DNA of 45,149 nucleotides, taken from positions 1 through 45,149 of the forward strand of contig RFVC01000015.1 in the NCBI GenBank assembly GCA_009922595.1, given 5' to 3'. Below are positions 8,102 to 18,254 of this stretch, piece after piece. How positions within the stretch are numbered: position 1 is the first letter of the stretch; each line of letters begins with the position of its first letter. This DNA comes from Gammaproteobacteria bacterium (GTDB lineage Bacteria > Pseudomonadota > Gammaproteobacteria > Pseudomonadales > Pseudohongiellaceae). The notes beneath the pieces are model-generated. The model saw only the letters and a program-made list of their open reading frames with translations. It searched no databases and was not told the DNA's origin. The translations under genes were made by a program, and so were the position numbers.

Positions 8102-9322
8102 TCACACTTCCAGGCCTTCAATGTCAGCAACAGTATTCATATCTTTGTCACCGCGCCCGGAAAGATTCACGATAATGATATGGTCGCTGGGCAGCTTAGG
8201 CGCCTCCTTCATGACCCAAGCTATTGCATGACTGGTTTCTAGTGCAGGGATAATTCCCTCCATTCGTGTCAGGTAGCGAAACGCCTCAAGTGTTTCATCG
8301 TCAGTAACGGCTGTATAGGTGGCACGCCTTAGATCTTTCAGCCAGGCATGCTCAGGGCCAACGCCCGGGTAATCAAGTCCCGCCGAGATGGAATGGGTAT
8401 CGAGGATCTGGCCGTTTTCATCATTCATGAGATAGGTTCGGTTGCCGTGCAGCACACCGGGTTGGCCAGTACAAAGTGGCGCCGCATGTTCGCCTGTTTC
8501 AAGACCATGACCGCCAGCTTCGACCCCGACGATGGCAACAGATTCATCCGGGATAAAAGGATGAAAAAGGCCAATAGCATTTGAACCGCCGCCAACGCAG
8601 GCAACCAGCGTGTCGGGCAGACGACCCGTCATTTCCAGGCACTGCTCCCTGGCTTCACGCCCAATAACTGACTGAAAGTCACGCACCAGCATGGGATAGG
8701 GATGGGGACCAGCTACCGTTCCAATTATGTAATAGGTGTTGTCAACGTTGGTGGCCCAGTCTCTCAGGGCTTCGTTCATAGCATCTTTTAATGTACAGGA
8801 GCCCGAATCAACACCCACAACGTTGGCACCGAGCATTTTCATGCGGTATACATTTGGCGCCTGGCGCTTTATGTCATCCACCCCCATGTAGACGTGACAT
8901 TCGAGGCCCAGGCGCGCTGCTACCGTCGCCGAAGCTACACCGTGCTGACCGGCACCGGTTTCAGCAATTATGCGTGTTTTGCCCATCGCCTTGGCGAGAA
9001 GCGCCTGACCAATAGTATTGTTTACCTTATGGGCACCGGTATGATTCAAATCTTCACGCTTCAGATAGATGCGGGCACCGCCAAGTGCATCGCTCATGCG
9101 CTCTGCGAAGTAAAGTGGTGAAGGCCGCCCGACATAGTGCGCCAGGTCATAATCAAACTCTGCCCAGAATTCGGGGTCTGCTTTCAGCTCGGCGTATTTA
9201 CGGTTTAATTGCTCCAGGGCCGGCATCAGGGTTTCCCCTACAAAAATGCCTCCAAATTGACCAAAATGGCCATGCTCATCAGGTCCGCTGTACTTCCCTT
9301 CGAGGGGTTTAGGTGCTGACAC
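8102..9322 (-). CDS. trpB: Tryptophan synthase beta chain
   Basis: TrpB is the PLP enzyme that condenses indole with serine to give tryptophan. The PLP lysine lies in HTGAHKVNN (about residue 99), the cofactor phosphate loop is GGGSNAIG, and the ETGAGQHG catalytic loop is present. From the GTG at 9322 it is 406 aa, close to the usual 397-405. This start is preferred over an upstream in-frame TTG at 9337 because GAGG lies six bases before the GTG. The reading frame overlaps the end of trpF by 14 bases, suggesting coupled translation. Confidence 0.97.
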   Translation of the reverse strand: MSAPKPLEGKYSGPDEHGHFGQFGGIFVGETLMPALEQLNRKYAELKADPEFWAEFDYDLAHYVGRPSPLYFAERMSDALGGARIYLKREDLNHTGAHKVNNTIGQALLAKAMGKTRIIAETGAGQHGVASATVAARLGLECHVYMGVDDIKRQAPNVYRMKMLGANVVGVDSGSCTLKDAMNEALRDWATNVDNTYYIIGTVAGPHPYPMLVRDFQSVIGREAREQCLEMTGRLPDTLVACVGGGSNAIGLFHPFIPDESVAIVGVEAGGHGLETGEHAAPLCTGQPGVLHGNRTYLMNDENGQILDTHSISAGLDYPGVGPEHAWLKDLRRATYTAVTDDETLEAFRYLTRMEGIIPALETSHAIAWVMKEAPKLPSDHIIIVNLSGRGDKDMNTVADIEGLEV

Positions 9323-9950
9323 GATATACCTCTTCAATAAATTGTTGCATCAATGTTTCTGATTTAATTCCTGGACTTTCCTCGACACCGCTAGCTACAT
9401 CTACGGCCCATGGTCTGACATGTTCTATGGCGTCAGCCACATTTTGCGGAGTCAGCCCGCCCGCCATTATTAGCGGCTGCTGGAGTGTTAATCCTTCAGC
9501 CAGCGACCAGTCGAAGGCTTTCCCTGTACCTCCGGCTTGAGTAGGATGCCAAGTATCCAGAAGAATGCCTGACGCCCCTTCATATTGCGCTATCTGCGCA
9601 TCCAACTGTCCGGGCTCTCTGACCCTAATGGTCTTCCAGTAGGGTCGACCATAACCGGCACAGTATTCCTGGCTTTCTTCCCCGTGGAACTGCAGGATAT
9701 CAAGGGGTACGTTTTCTAGCACCTCACGGACTTGTGATTCCGGGGCGTCGACGAAAAGCCCTACTTTCAATCCCTTGTCCCCAACCGCTCCAGCAATTCT
9801 CGCGGCCTGCTCGTTATCAACACACCTGGGACTGGGTTCATAAAACACCATCCCAATGGCATCAGCTCCCATCTCCACAGCTGCCAAGGCATCGCTATCT
9901 TGCGTCATGCCACAGATCTTAATGAATGTCCTGCGTTCTGTTTTCATCAT
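9309..9950 (-). CDS. trpF: Phosphoribosylanthranilate isomerase
   Basis: TrpF carries out the Amadori rearrangement of phosphoribosylanthranilate to the carboxyphenylamino-deoxyribulose phosphate, the third step from chorismate to tryptophan. It is a 213-residue TIM barrel. The catalytic cysteine is in FIKICGMT and the catalytic aspartate in GILLDTWHP. Phosphate-binding [10 protein letters not shown] and [14 protein letters not shown] are present. Two adjacent ATGs (9950, 9947) and a TTG (9953) are possible starts; the difference is trivial. It begins the trpF-trpB-trpA-accD run. The 164 bases to truA show no clear attenuator or leader peptide. Confidence 0.97.
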   Translation of the reverse strand: MMKTERRTFIKICGMTQDSDALAAVEMGADAIGMVFYEPSPRCVDNEQAARIAGAVGDKGLKVGLFVDAPESQVREVLENVPLDILQFHGEESQEYCAGYGRPYWKTIRVREPGQLDAQIAQYEGASGILLDTWHPTQAGGTGKAFDWSLAEGLTLQQPLIMAGGLTPQNVADAIEHVRPWAVDVASGVEESPGIKSETLMQQFIEEVYRVST

Positions 9951-10114
9951 CAATACCGACCCGGTCCGCTAGCTGCAATCCCGTTGTTCAGATTGCTGTT
10001 TAATCCGCGGTTCCAAGCAGTGTCAAAAACTGATCTGAATGTGTTTTAGATGGTAAGCCGGAAGGGTTAATCTATGTACGATTCTACCAAATGGCAGCCT
10101 GATAGCCTATATCT

Positions 10115-10954
10115 TCAACTTTGAAATAAAGAAAATCTCGGACCTTCTCCGCCAGCAGGCAGCCCAAACTTTTCCGGATAATTTACCTGTGTCAGGTACA
10201 GGCCGTCAGGAACTGCGGTAATGCCAGCCTTTGTCCTGTCTTTCAACTCAAGGACATCCTTCGTCCAAGAGACAGGTCTATCTCCATGGCCAATGCTGAT
10301 CAGTAATCCGGCTATGTTTCTCACCATGTGCAGCAGAAAGGCATTGGCTTGGATATCAATGAGGACATAATCCCCCTTTCGATTAACTGACAATTCATGG
10401 ACATTGCGCATTGGCGTAGAAGACTGACAGCCGGCACCCCGAAAAGAAGAAAAGTCATGTTCTCCCAGCAGTGACTGCCCAGCTTCATGCATGAGATCAG
10501 CATCAAGCGGCAGGTAATGTGGCGTAACTAGGCCATGCAGAATGGCCGGCCTCACCGGATTGTTGCAAATGATATAACGATAACGACGAGAAACGGCTGA
10601 AAACCGGGCATGAAATTCTTTCGGCACCTGCCTGGCCCAAAGCACTGTTATGGAACCCGGCAGATTTGAGTTGCCCCCTCTTACCCAGGCATCCTGCGGG
10701 CGCTCATGCTGATACTCAAAATGCACTACTTGGCCTGTTCCATGCACGCCGGCGTCAGTCCGGCCGGCGCAGACGAGCCTTACGGGGTGATTGGCAACTT
10801 GTGACAGGGCAGTTTCCAGGGCTTCCTGAACGGTCGAGATTTCTCTGGATTTCTGACGCTGCCACCCATTGAAGCAACTTCCGTTATATTCAATGCCCAG
10901 GGCAACGCGGTAAGGAGGGCCGCTATCGGAAGCAGATTCTAGGAGCTTTCCCAT
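10115..10954 (-). CDS. truA: tRNA pseudouridine(38-40) synthase
   Basis: TruA converts uridines 38, 39 and 40 in the anticodon arm of many tRNAs to pseudouridine. It is 279 aa, close to the E. coli length of 270. The catalytic aspartate is D67 in CAGRTDAGVHGTGQV, and the family segments EYNGSCFNGWQRQ and FLLHMVRNIAG are present. The ATG at 10954 overlaps the end of fimV by 16 bases. GGAG is only two bases from it, but there is no other ATG, GTG or TTG before the conserved region. The fimV-truA-trpF order is typical of Pseudomonas-like genomes. Confidence 0.97.
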   Translation of the reverse strand: MGKLLESASDSGPPYRVALGIEYNGSCFNGWQRQKSREISTVQEALETALSQVANHPVRLVCAGRTDAGVHGTGQVVHFEYQHERPQDAWVRGGNSNLPGSITVLWARQVPKEFHARFSAVSRRYRYIICNNPVRPAILHGLVTPHYLPLDADLMHEAGQSLLGEHDFSSFRGAGCQSSTPMRNVHELSVNRKGDYVLIDIQANAFLLHMVRNIAGLLISIGHGDRPVSWTKDVLELKDRTKAGITAVPDGLYLTQVNYPEKFGLPAGGEGPRFSLFQS

Positions 10955-12696
10955 TTCTCCAGCAATTTTTTCGCTTCGGCAATCTGGTTTTCATTGCCCT
11001 CGGCGATCACTTCTTTGAGAATTTCCTTGGCCCCTTCCATGTCGCCCATGGCCTCATAGGCTACAGCCAGGTCCAGTTTGGTTGATGACTCATCCCTATC
11101 CGTAATTGGGGCTTCTGCAGATTCATCATCGTCCTGTTCGAACAGGCTGCTGTCGATATTGTCTGGGTCAAAATCGTCACTGAAGTCATCTTCAGCTGGG
11201 GCATACGTTTCTTCTTCGATCTGTGCATCAATCTCTTCAAACGCTGTTGCAAGTGGGGCTGGCTCATCTTTATACCTGGAAAAATCGATTTCGATTTCAT
11301 CGCCTTCGTCAAATGCTTCTGGCTCATCTGCAACTACATTGCCACCAAATTCGTAATCTTCCAACTCTGTCTGGGCAGCACGGCGCCTCCAGACCAGGAA
11401 GCCAACAACCAGCAGAATCAGCGCTACGAGACTGGATAAAAGTACAACCGTATTTTCAAAAGCATGGTCGATCAGTCCCATCAGATAATCATTCTGCTGG
11501 GGTGGTTGAGCTGGCGTATCTGCTACCTTGGTGGCAACCGATTCGGCAGGAAGAGGGTCTTCCGCAGCACTGGCGGCGAGATCTGCCTGAAGCTGCGCAA
11601 GACGCTCATCCTGCAAGGCAATAATATTTTGAAGGATTTCAACCTGCTCTTCTAGCTCAGCAAAACGCGAGCGCAGTTCCTGGTTTTCCAGCCTAGCCCT
11701 GTCGAGATTTTCTTCGCTAATGGCCAGCTGGTTTTCCAGAGCCGCGATTGTTTCAGCTAGGTCACTGTCGCCAGTGAGGAAATCCTCACCGTCCTCTCCG
11801 CTCAGAATGGTCAGCTCATCGTTACCCTGCTCAGCAACAGCGGCGTTGTTGTCGCTGAATGCCAGCGGCTGTGTCGATGCTGCCTGGTTCTGCAGGGCTA
11901 TCTGGTTCAGGGCCTGGGACTGATCGATACTTCCTATTTCCCGGGCTGAAGGTATTCGAATCACCTCTCCCGCCCGAATCATGTTGACATTGTTATCAAT
12001 AAACGCATCAGGATTAATGCGCTGGATAGCCATCATGGTCTGCTCGACAGAGACACTTGTGGAAGGACGCGATCTTGCCGCAATTTCGTAAAGCGTGTCG
12101 CCGGACTCGATAGTGACAGTTTTACCTTCCGGCGCTTCGGGTTCAACCACCTCGGCAACTGTCTCCCCGACCTCCTCTGCAGCAGGCGCAACCTGCTCTG
12201 CAAAAGGTTCGGGATCGTTTTCGTCAACTGCTAACGCCTGGGGTAGATCTCCAGGGATCTCCTTTTGCTCATCACTTGCGAACTGAGGCGAATCGATCAG
12301 GGCGGTGTAGTTACGTATCAGGCGCCCACTGGGCCAGCGGACACTGATCACCATGTTCAGGAAAGGTTCAACAACCGGCTCGCTACTGCTGATAATCAGG
12401 ACACCAGTTTCGCTGTCCATAACGATGATTTCGAAAACGATATCGTCAACGATATCGGCTCTATCCAGATCGGCAAGATCAAAGTCATCAGAGGAGCCCA
12501 TGCCAACCAGGATCTGGTTTTCACTGAGCCCATCAAGTTCAAAAAGCTGGATAGTGGCATCTAATGGTTCGTTCAGAGCGGAGTTGACGCGAAGCTGACC
12601 AAGGTCAAGCGCCATTGCGATGCTGGCATATAAACCACTTGCAATCATCGCTACGATAGTCAACAGGGCGTGAAACTTTCTACATCCGGCCAGCAT
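10939..12696 (-). CDS. fimV: FimV-like polar scaffold protein
   Basis: FimV is an inner-membrane, peptidoglycan-binding polar scaffold needed for type IV pilus assembly and twitching in Pseudomonas. A signal or anchor segment spans about 9-29. A periplasmic FimV N-terminal domain follows, then a LysM at about 193-250 (TVTIESGDTLYEIAARSRP to RAGEVIRIPS), a coiled coil at 312-375, one membrane helix at 417-436 and an acidic cytoplasmic part. The conserved C-terminal TPR-like domain (DLAVAYEAMGDMEGAKEIL) lies at about 540-585. At 585 aa it is shorter than Pseudomonas FimV (about 920), mainly in the acidic cytoplasmic region. AGGAAG precedes the ATG. Confidence 0.92.
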   Translation of the reverse strand: MLAGCRKFHALLTIVAMIASGLYASIAMALDLGQLRVNSALNEPLDATIQLFELDGLSENQILVGMGSSDDFDLADLDRADIVDDIVFEIIVMDSETGVLIISSSEPVVEPFLNMVISVRWPSGRLIRNYTALIDSPQFASDEQKEIPGDLPQALAVDENDPEPFAEQVAPAAEEVGETVAEVVEPEAPEGKTVTIESGDTLYEIAARSRPSTSVSVEQTMMAIQRINPDAFIDNNVNMIRAGEVIRIPSAREIGSIDQSQALNQIALQNQAASTQPLAFSDNNAAVAEQGNDELTILSGEDGEDFLTGDSDLAETIAALENQLAISEENLDRARLENQELRSRFAELEEQVEILQNIIALQDERLAQLQADLAASAAEDPLPAESVATKVADTPAQPPQQNDYLMGLIDHAFENTVVLLSSLVALILLVVGFLVWRRRAAQTELEDYEFGGNVVADEPEAFDEGDEIEIDFSRYKDEPAPLATAFEEIDAQIEEETYAPAEDDFSDDFDPDNIDSSLFEQDDDESAEAPITDRDESSTKLDLAVAYEAMGDMEGAKEILKEVIAEGNENQIAEAKKLLEKWESS

Positions 12697-12803
12697 AGGT
12701 CTTCCTGTTATGGGCTTATTACGGATTTTTTACGACTTTTATTAGTGCTTTTTAGCGCCTCGTAACTACAGAAATCTTTTTAAGATTTCGTCGTAAGTAT
12801 CCA

Positions 12804-13826
12804 TTATAGATGGTCTTTTATCAACACCTCGGCTATTTGTATTGAGTTCAGCGCAGCACCTTTTCGTAAATTATCAGACACAATCCACAAATTCAGACCA
12901 TTCGGGTGGGAGATATCCTTGCGGATGCGGCCAACCCAGACCTGGTCATTATCAGTTCCCTGCCCTATAGGCGTCGGATAGCCCCCATCCTCGCGGCTAT
13001 CCATGATGGTAATACCCGGTGCCTTTTCGAGGAGTGCACGAGCTTCGTCAGCACCAAGTATCTCCCGGGTTTCGATATGCACGGCTTCGGAATGGGAATA
13101 AAACACAGGAACCCTGACGCAGGTCGGATTGACGACTATCGAGTCATCCTCAAGAATTTTCTTGGTTTCCCATACCATTTTCATCTCTTCCTTGGTGTAG
13201 CCGTTGTCCATGAACACGTCACACTGGGGGATCACATTAAACGCAATCTGACGCGGATAGACAGAGGGTTCCGCATCGTTGCCATTGAGAAGTCTGGCAG
13301 TTTGGCCGGCAAGCTCATCAATCGCCTCTTTCCCGGTGCCTGAAACGGCCTGGTAGGTGCAGACATTGATCCGGTCAATGCCCACCGCATCCTGGATAGG
13401 CTTGAGGGCTACCATCATTTGTATGGTTGAACAGTTGGGGTTCGCAATAATGTTCCTGTTAGAATAGCCCTTCAAGGCATGAGCATTCACCTCCGGCACA
13501 ACCAGCGGAATATCCGGCTCGTAGCGGAACTGCGAGGTATTATCGATAACAACACAGCCCGCCTCACCAGCTTTTGGCGCATAAACAGCTGAAACGCTTG
13601 CACCCGGCGAAAATAGGCCTATGTGGGCATTACTGAAGTCGAATTCAGCCAGGTTTTCAACGGTGTACTGCTTGTTGTTAAAAGTCATTTTCTCACCGGC
13701 ACTGCGCTCGCTGGCCAGAAGGGACAGGTTACCGACCGGGAATTTGCGCTGCTCCAGGATGCTCAGCATTGTCCGGCCCACAGCCCCTGTGGCTCCTACC
13801 ACAGCCACGTTGTATTTATTGCTCAT
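12804..13826 (-). CDS. asd: Aspartate-semialdehyde dehydrogenase
   Basis: Asd reduces aspartyl 4-phosphate with NADPH to aspartate semialdehyde, the branch point for lysine/diaminopimelate, threonine and methionine. The protein is 340 aa, the shorter form seen in many bacteria. The NADP loop GATGAVGRTML is at 11-21. The catalytic cysteine is C132 in NPNCSTIQ, and the catalytic-histidine region is RVPVFYSHSEAVHIET. AAGGA lies five bases before the ATG. It lies between leuD and fimV, 93 bases after leuD. Confidence 0.97.
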   Translation of the reverse strand: MSNKYNVAVVGATGAVGRTMLSILEQRKFPVGNLSLLASERSAGEKMTFNNKQYTVENLAEFDFSNAHIGLFSPGASVSAVYAPKAGEAGCVVIDNTSQFRYEPDIPLVVPEVNAHALKGYSNRNIIANPNCSTIQMMVALKPIQDAVGIDRINVCTYQAVSGTGKEAIDELAGQTARLLNGNDAEPSVYPRQIAFNVIPQCDVFMDNGYTKEEMKMVWETKKILEDDSIVVNPTCVRVPVFYSHSEAVHIETREILGADEARALLEKAPGITIMDSREDGGYPTPIGQGTDNDQVWVGRIRKDISHPNGLNLWIVSDNLRKGAALNSIQIAEVLIKDHL

Positions 13827-13919
13827 ATTCGTCCTTATTGCGCCCTGCCTGCTTTTGGACAGGGGTCACATTCATCAATCTTGTATGGTTTAGGAAATTG
13901 CTCGGATTAATTCTGGAAG

Positions 13920-14570
13920 TCAGGTCCCGATCGTCTTGAACAACCATGGGGACTGTTCCTGCCACTGCTTTTCAAAACCAAGGATTTCCTCCTTGTTCTG
14001 CAGGGTCAGGGAGATGTCATCGAGCCCGTTCAGGAGGACATTTTTGCGGGAATCCTCTATATCGAAGCCAATCTCGCTCCCGTCTGGCTTGGTAATGGTC
14101 TGGGCATTAAGATCCACAGCCAGGCGATAGCCCTCTGTTGCTTCGGTTTCTCTGAACAGTTCATCAACAATTTTTTCATCTAAAACAATAAGTAATATTC
14201 CATTCTTAATGCAGTTGTTGAAGAAAATATCTGCATAACTCGGTGCGATGATGCAACGGAAGCCGTAATCATCTAGCGCCCAGGGTGCGTGCTCACGGCT
14301 TGAACCACAGCCAAAGTTTACCCTGGCCAGCAGGATAGTAGCCCCCTGGTAACGCGGCTGATTCATAACAAAGTCAGGGTTTACCGGGCGTCCGGCGCAG
14401 TCCTGGTCGGGAAGGCCTTTGTCCAAGTATCTCGCCTCGTCAAAGAGGTTCTTGCCAAAGCCTGTGCGCTTGATGGACTTTAGAAACTGCTTGGGAATGA
14501 TGTAATCAGTATCCACATTCGCTCTGTCGAGGGGCATAACCAATCCATCTTCTTCTATAAACTTTTTCAT
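13920..14570 (-). CDS. leuD: 3-isopropylmalate dehydratase small subunit
   Basis: LeuD is the swivel-domain subunit that, with LeuC, isomerises 2-isopropylmalate to 3-isopropylmalate in leucine synthesis. It is 216 aa. The family signatures are clear: [17 protein letters not shown] near the start and [15 protein letters not shown] in the substrate-binding loop. It is 23 bases downstream of leuC, and the two are surely cotranscribed. LeuB, often next in this neighbourhood, is not present before asd. Confidence 0.98.
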   Translation of the reverse strand: MKKFIEEDGLVMPLDRANVDTDYIIPKQFLKSIKRTGFGKNLFDEARYLDKGLPDQDCAGRPVNPDFVMNQPRYQGATILLARVNFGCGSSREHAPWALDDYGFRCIIAPSYADIFFNNCIKNGILLIVLDEKIVDELFRETEATEGYRLAVDLNAQTITKPDGSEIGFDIEDSRKNVLLNGLDDISLTLQNKEEILGFEKQWQEQSPWLFKTIGT

Positions 14571-14593
14571 CTTTATGCTCTAACTTACTGAAA

Positions 14594-16021
14594 TTAATTT
14601 AGTTCTAATTCTCTAACGTCAACAAAGTGGCCATGTACAGCCGCGGCGGCTGCCATTGCCGGGCTAACCAGGTGGGTCCTGCCGCCGAAACCCTGGCGAC
14701 CCTCGAAATTGCGGTTAGAGGTGGATGCACAGTGTTCCCCTTCTCCAAGCTGGTCGGCATTCATGGCCAGGCACATTGAACAGCCGGGTTCACGCCATTG
14801 CAGGCCTGCCTCGGTGAATATCCTGTCCAGCCCTTCCTCTTCTGCCTGTTTTTTAACCAGTCCTGAGCCTGGCACCACAAGGGCTTCCTTTATGTTGTCA
14901 GCCACTTTTCGGCCTTTGACCACTGCCGCTGCAGCTCGCAAGTCCTCTATCCTAGAGTTCGTGCAGGAGCCAATAAACACGCGGTCCAGTTTGATAGACT
15001 GAATCGGTGTTCCTGCTTCCAGCCCCATGTATTTTAGAGCCTGCAGGTAGTTGTTCTGCTTGGTTTCATTACCGGCTGTAGCAGGGTCAGGCACGTTACC
15101 AGTAACCGGGGCGACCATCTCCGGCGATGTACCCCAACTGACCTGGGGTACGATGTCAGCGGCATCCAGCTCCACCACAGCTTCAAATTTAGCGTCCGAG
15201 TCACTGACCAGGCCTTTCCAGGCCGCCACGGCTTTTTCTAGGGTGTCACCTGTTGGCGCAAATGGACGTCCCTTTACATATTCAATGGTCATTTCATCAA
15301 CAGCCACTAGGCCTGCCCTTGCCCCGGCCTCAATTGCCATGTTGCATACCGTCATCCTACCCTCAACAGATAGGGAGCGTATGGCTTGCCCTCCAAATTC
15401 AATGGTGTAACCCGTGCCGCCTGCCGTACCGATCTTACCGATAATAGCCAGCACCACGTCTTTAGCGGTGACACCAGGATTCAGCTGCCCATTGACACTG
15501 ACCAGCATGTTTTTGGCCTTTTTCTGCACCAGGCACTGTGTCGCCAGCACATGCTCGACCTCCGATGTACCAATACCGTGTGCAAGGGAGCCAAGAGCGC
15601 CATGCGTGGATGTATGGGAATCGCCACAGACAATGGTCATGCCGGGCAATGTCCTGCCCTGCTCAGGCCCTATCACGTGGACAATCCCGTGCCTGGGATC
15701 ATCAATCTGGAATTCACTGATGCCGAACTCATCGCAGTTGCTGTCCAGCGATTTGACCTGGATTTTGGAAACCGGGTCCAGAATGCCTTCAACGCCTTGG
15801 GAACGCTCATCCGGGGTGGTCGGTACATTGTGGTCCGGAGTGGCCAGGTTGGCATCGGAACGCCAGGGTTTACGGCCGGAAAGGCGTAATCCTTCGAAGG
15901 CCTGCGGTGAAGTGACTTCATGCAAGAAATGCAGGTCGATATAAATTAGCGAGGTACCATCATCCAGGTTTTTAACCAGGTGGGAGTCCCAAAGCTTATC
16001 ATATAATGTCTTTCCAGCCAT
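14594..16021 (-). CDS. leuC: 3-isopropylmalate dehydratase large subunit
   Basis: LeuC is the aconitase-family subunit holding the 4Fe-4S cluster of isopropylmalate isomerase. The protein is 475 aa, normal for the family. The cluster cysteines lie in [13 protein letters not shown] and in GCSMCLAMN. Substrate-binding [30 protein letters not shown] is recognisable in parts. A strong sigma-70 type promoter ends about 24 bases before the ATG. The leader is therefore very short and leaves no room for a leucine leader peptide or attenuator. Confidence 0.98.
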   Translation of the reverse strand: MAGKTLYDKLWDSHLVKNLDDGTSLIYIDLHFLHEVTSPQAFEGLRLSGRKPWRSDANLATPDHNVPTTPDERSQGVEGILDPVSKIQVKSLDSNCDEFGISEFQIDDPRHGIVHVIGPEQGRTLPGMTIVCGDSHTSTHGALGSLAHGIGTSEVEHVLATQCLVQKKAKNMLVSVNGQLNPGVTAKDVVLAIIGKIGTAGGTGYTIEFGGQAIRSLSVEGRMTVCNMAIEAGARAGLVAVDEMTIEYVKGRPFAPTGDTLEKAVAAWKGLVSDSDAKFEAVVELDAADIVPQVSWGTSPEMVAPVTGNVPDPATAGNETKQNNYLQALKYMGLEAGTPIQSIKLDRVFIGSCTNSRIEDLRAAAAVVKGRKVADNIKEALVVPGSGLVKKQAEEEGLDRIFTEAGLQWREPGCSMCLAMNADQLGEGEHCASTSNRNFEGRQGFGGRTHLVSPAMAAAAAVHGHFVDVRELELN

Positions 16022-16044
16022 ATTTATCTCTTAAAATACAATAG

Positions 16045-16073
16045 GTTATAAAATAATATTAAGGTGATTTCAA
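16045..16073 (-). promoter_or_regulatory. Sigma-70 promoter of leuCD
   Basis: On the minus strand, TTGAAA (16068-16073) is separated by exactly 17 bases from TATAAC (16045-16050). The -35 box begins on the base after the aroC stop codon. The predicted transcript would start about 15-20 bases before the leuC ATG. The boxes match the consensus at four of six and five of six positions. Confidence 0.6.
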
Positions 16074-17174
16074 TTAACTATTCTGGGCCGGAATTACGGG
16101 AGTTTTGGACTTAACGTCACTATTCTGGGCCCTGTGGCGTAACAAGTGGTCCATCAGGACTATAGCCATCATGGCTTCCGCAATGGGTGTTGCCCTGATC
16201 CCCACGCAGGGGTCATGCCGGCCAGTGGTAATTACCTCAGTAGGATTGCCGTCAATATCCACGGTTTCGCCTGGAATTCTGATACTCGAGGTTGGCTTCA
16301 GTGCGATATGCGCCACAATATCCTGCCCTGAACTGATGCCGCCCAGCACACCGCCGGCGTTATTGCTGTGAAAACCTTCGGGACTGATCAGGTCACGGTG
16401 CTGCGACCCTTTCTGGGCCACAGAATCAAAGCCAGCGCCCAGTTCCACGCCTTTCACGGCATTGATGCTCATCAGAGCATGTGCGAGCTCCGCATCCAGT
16501 CGGTCAAATATCGGCTCACCTAGTCCTGGAGGCACCCCGGTTGCAACAACAGAAATTCTTGCACCAATGGAATCACCCTCCTTGTTCAGCGCCTCCATAT
16601 AGCTGGCCATTTCATCGACCTTAGCCGGATCCGGACAGAAAAACGGGTTATTGTGCACCTCGTTCCAGTCCACCAGGTCAGCCTTGATTGGACCTAACTG
16701 CGAGAGATAGCCCCACACTTCAATGCCCAGGCTCTCCCGGAGGTATTTCTTGGCTATGGCGCCTGCCGCCACCCGCATGGCCGTTTCGCGGGCTGAGGAG
16801 CGTCCCCCGCCGCGATAATCACGGATGCCGTATTTCTGCTGGTAGGTGTAATCTGCATGCGCAGGACGGAACATGTCCTTGATCTTGCTGTAATCCTTGC
16901 TTTTCTGGTCCTGGTTCTCAATGACCATGCCAATAGGCGTTCCCGTAGTAAGCCCTTCAAAAACGCCGGACAGGATCTTTACGGAATCGCTCTCACGTCT
17001 CTGTGTGGTGTAGCGACTGGCACCGGGTTTACGCCGATCCAGGTCTGTCTGCAGATCTTCCTCGCTGAGCGGCATTCCGGGCGGGCAGCCGTCCACGATA
17101 CAGCCGAGTGCAGGCCCGTGACTTTCGCCAAAGGAAGTCACAGTAAACAGTTTACCGATTGAGTTGCCGGACAT
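16074..17174 (-). CDS. aroC: Chorismate synthase
   Basis: AroC removes phosphate from EPSP to form chorismate, using reduced FMN as an essential cofactor. It is 366 aa, close to E. coli's 361. Signatures are present in order: [18 protein letters not shown] near the N-terminus, [35 protein letters not shown], and [18 protein letters not shown]. It follows prmB, the common prmB-aroC pair. Its product feeds the tryptophan genes in this window and the folate genes too. Confidence 0.98.
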   Translation of the reverse strand: MSGNSIGKLFTVTSFGESHGPALGCIVDGCPPGMPLSEEDLQTDLDRRKPGASRYTTQRRESDSVKILSGVFEGLTTGTPIGMVIENQDQKSKDYSKIKDMFRPAHADYTYQQKYGIRDYRGGGRSSARETAMRVAAGAIAKKYLRESLGIEVWGYLSQLGPIKADLVDWNEVHNNPFFCPDPAKVDEMASYMEALNKEGDSIGARISVVATGVPPGLGEPIFDRLDAELAHALMSINAVKGVELGAGFDSVAQKGSQHRDLISPEGFHSNNAGGVLGGISSGQDIVAHIALKPTSSIRIPGETVDIDGNPTEVITTGRHDPCVGIRATPIAEAMMAIVLMDHLLRHRAQNSDVKSKTPVIPAQNS

Positions 17175-17271
17175 GGGAAAAACCGCACGTGAAAAAGGCG
17201 CGTATTATAACGCATAGCCCGGTGTTTTGTTACTGGAAAAACCAGTTAGAACGGTGCTTTAGCGCTGCTAG

Positions 17272-18162
17272 TTAACCGGTGTTGGAGTAGCTGGCAAGGT
17301 CGGCTGCTGATATGGCACAGACCCCTTCACCACCATACTCAAAATCCAGCCATAACTTGTACAGTTTTGCGGTGGCATCTTCCAGCAGCGGCCAGGTATA
17401 GCCGGTTTCCAGGATCAGTATGCCCTTATCGCTCAGGTATTGCGGTGACTGCTGGAGTATTTTCAAGGGAAGTTCCAGCCCATAGTTTTCACTGACCAGG
17501 CCCACCTCAGGCTCCCTGTGAAACTCCGCGGGGAGCTCCGCATACTCTTCCCTGGAAACATAGGGAGGATTACTGAGAATCAAGTCGAACTCTCCGCTGA
17601 TGTGATCAAAGAGGTCGGATTTACAAGTACTTACCCTGTCGGCAAGATTAAAGCGGTCTAGATTGACGGCGGTCACTTCCAGGGCAGCGGCAGAATTGTC
17701 TGCAAGGCACACCTCACTTTCAGGAAACTGCAACGCAGCGGCAATGCCGATACAGCCACTACCGCAGCAAAGGTCAAGAATGCGCCTTGGCCGGGACGTT
17801 AGCAATGGCTCAAAACTATTAAGAATCAATTCTGCAATAGGTGAACGCGGCACCAGAACGCGTTCGTCCACATAAAAAGGGTAGCCTGCAAACCAGGCCT
17901 GCTTTAGTAGATAGGCAAGCGGCGTCTGCAGTTCGATTCTTTTTGTCAGGATGGTCGTGATGGTCTCTGCCTGGCTCGAACTGACAGGCATATCGAGATC
18001 GATGGACTCACCTGTGTCGGCAGACGCGATATGCGTCACCAGCCAGGCGGCCTCATCTCCGGCATTGTCAGTGCCATGACCATAATACAGGGGATGCCCG
18101 AACAGTCTCTGCTCGACATAGGCAATCCAGTCATCAACAGTTTGAGGTCTTTGCTTTTCCAC
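17272..18162 (-). CDS. prmB: 50S ribosomal protein L3 glutamine methyltransferase
   Basis: PrmB methylates the side-chain nitrogen of a glutamine in ribosomal protein L3 using SAM, in the cytoplasm. The protein is 296 aa (E. coli 310). Motif I, DLCCGSGCIGIA, is at about residues 130-141. The catalytic NPPY is at 198-201 in SNPPYVSREEY. The N-terminal helical domain differs from that of PrmC. PrmC is the main alternative, but the FGHPLYYGHGTDNAGDEAAW segment and the position upstream of aroC favour PrmB. It is divergent from folE. Confidence 0.94.
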   Translation of the reverse strand: MEKQRPQTVDDWIAYVEQRLFGHPLYYGHGTDNAGDEAAWLVTHIASADTGESIDLDMPVSSSQAETITTILTKRIELQTPLAYLLKQAWFAGYPFYVDERVLVPRSPIAELILNSFEPLLTSRPRRILDLCCGSGCIGIAAALQFPESEVCLADNSAAALEVTAVNLDRFNLADRVSTCKSDLFDHISGEFDLILSNPPYVSREEYAELPAEFHREPEVGLVSENYGLELPLKILQQSPQYLSDKGILILETGYTWPLLEDATAKLYKLWLDFEYGGEGVCAISAADLASYSNTG

Positions 18163-18254
18163 AGAACCGCTTTACCCGCTTTTAATATTCGCGTAGGGTG
18201 CGCATTTTACTTGTAAGCTGACCTGTTCAGAAAGAAAAAGACAGAAGAAACACC

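Noticed and set aside
10021-10114. A possible trp leader or attenuator before trpF
   Set aside because: No run of Trp codons, leader peptide or paired terminator/antiterminator stems was seen.
12771-12789. GAAATCTT-TTT-AAGATTTC hairpin between asd and fimV
   Set aside because: The stem is AT-rich and has no T run on the minus strand, so it is too weak to call a terminator.
15386-15944. Two long plus-strand ORFs opposite leuC
   Set aside because: Both are antisense to a well-conserved leuC and carry no recognisable domain.
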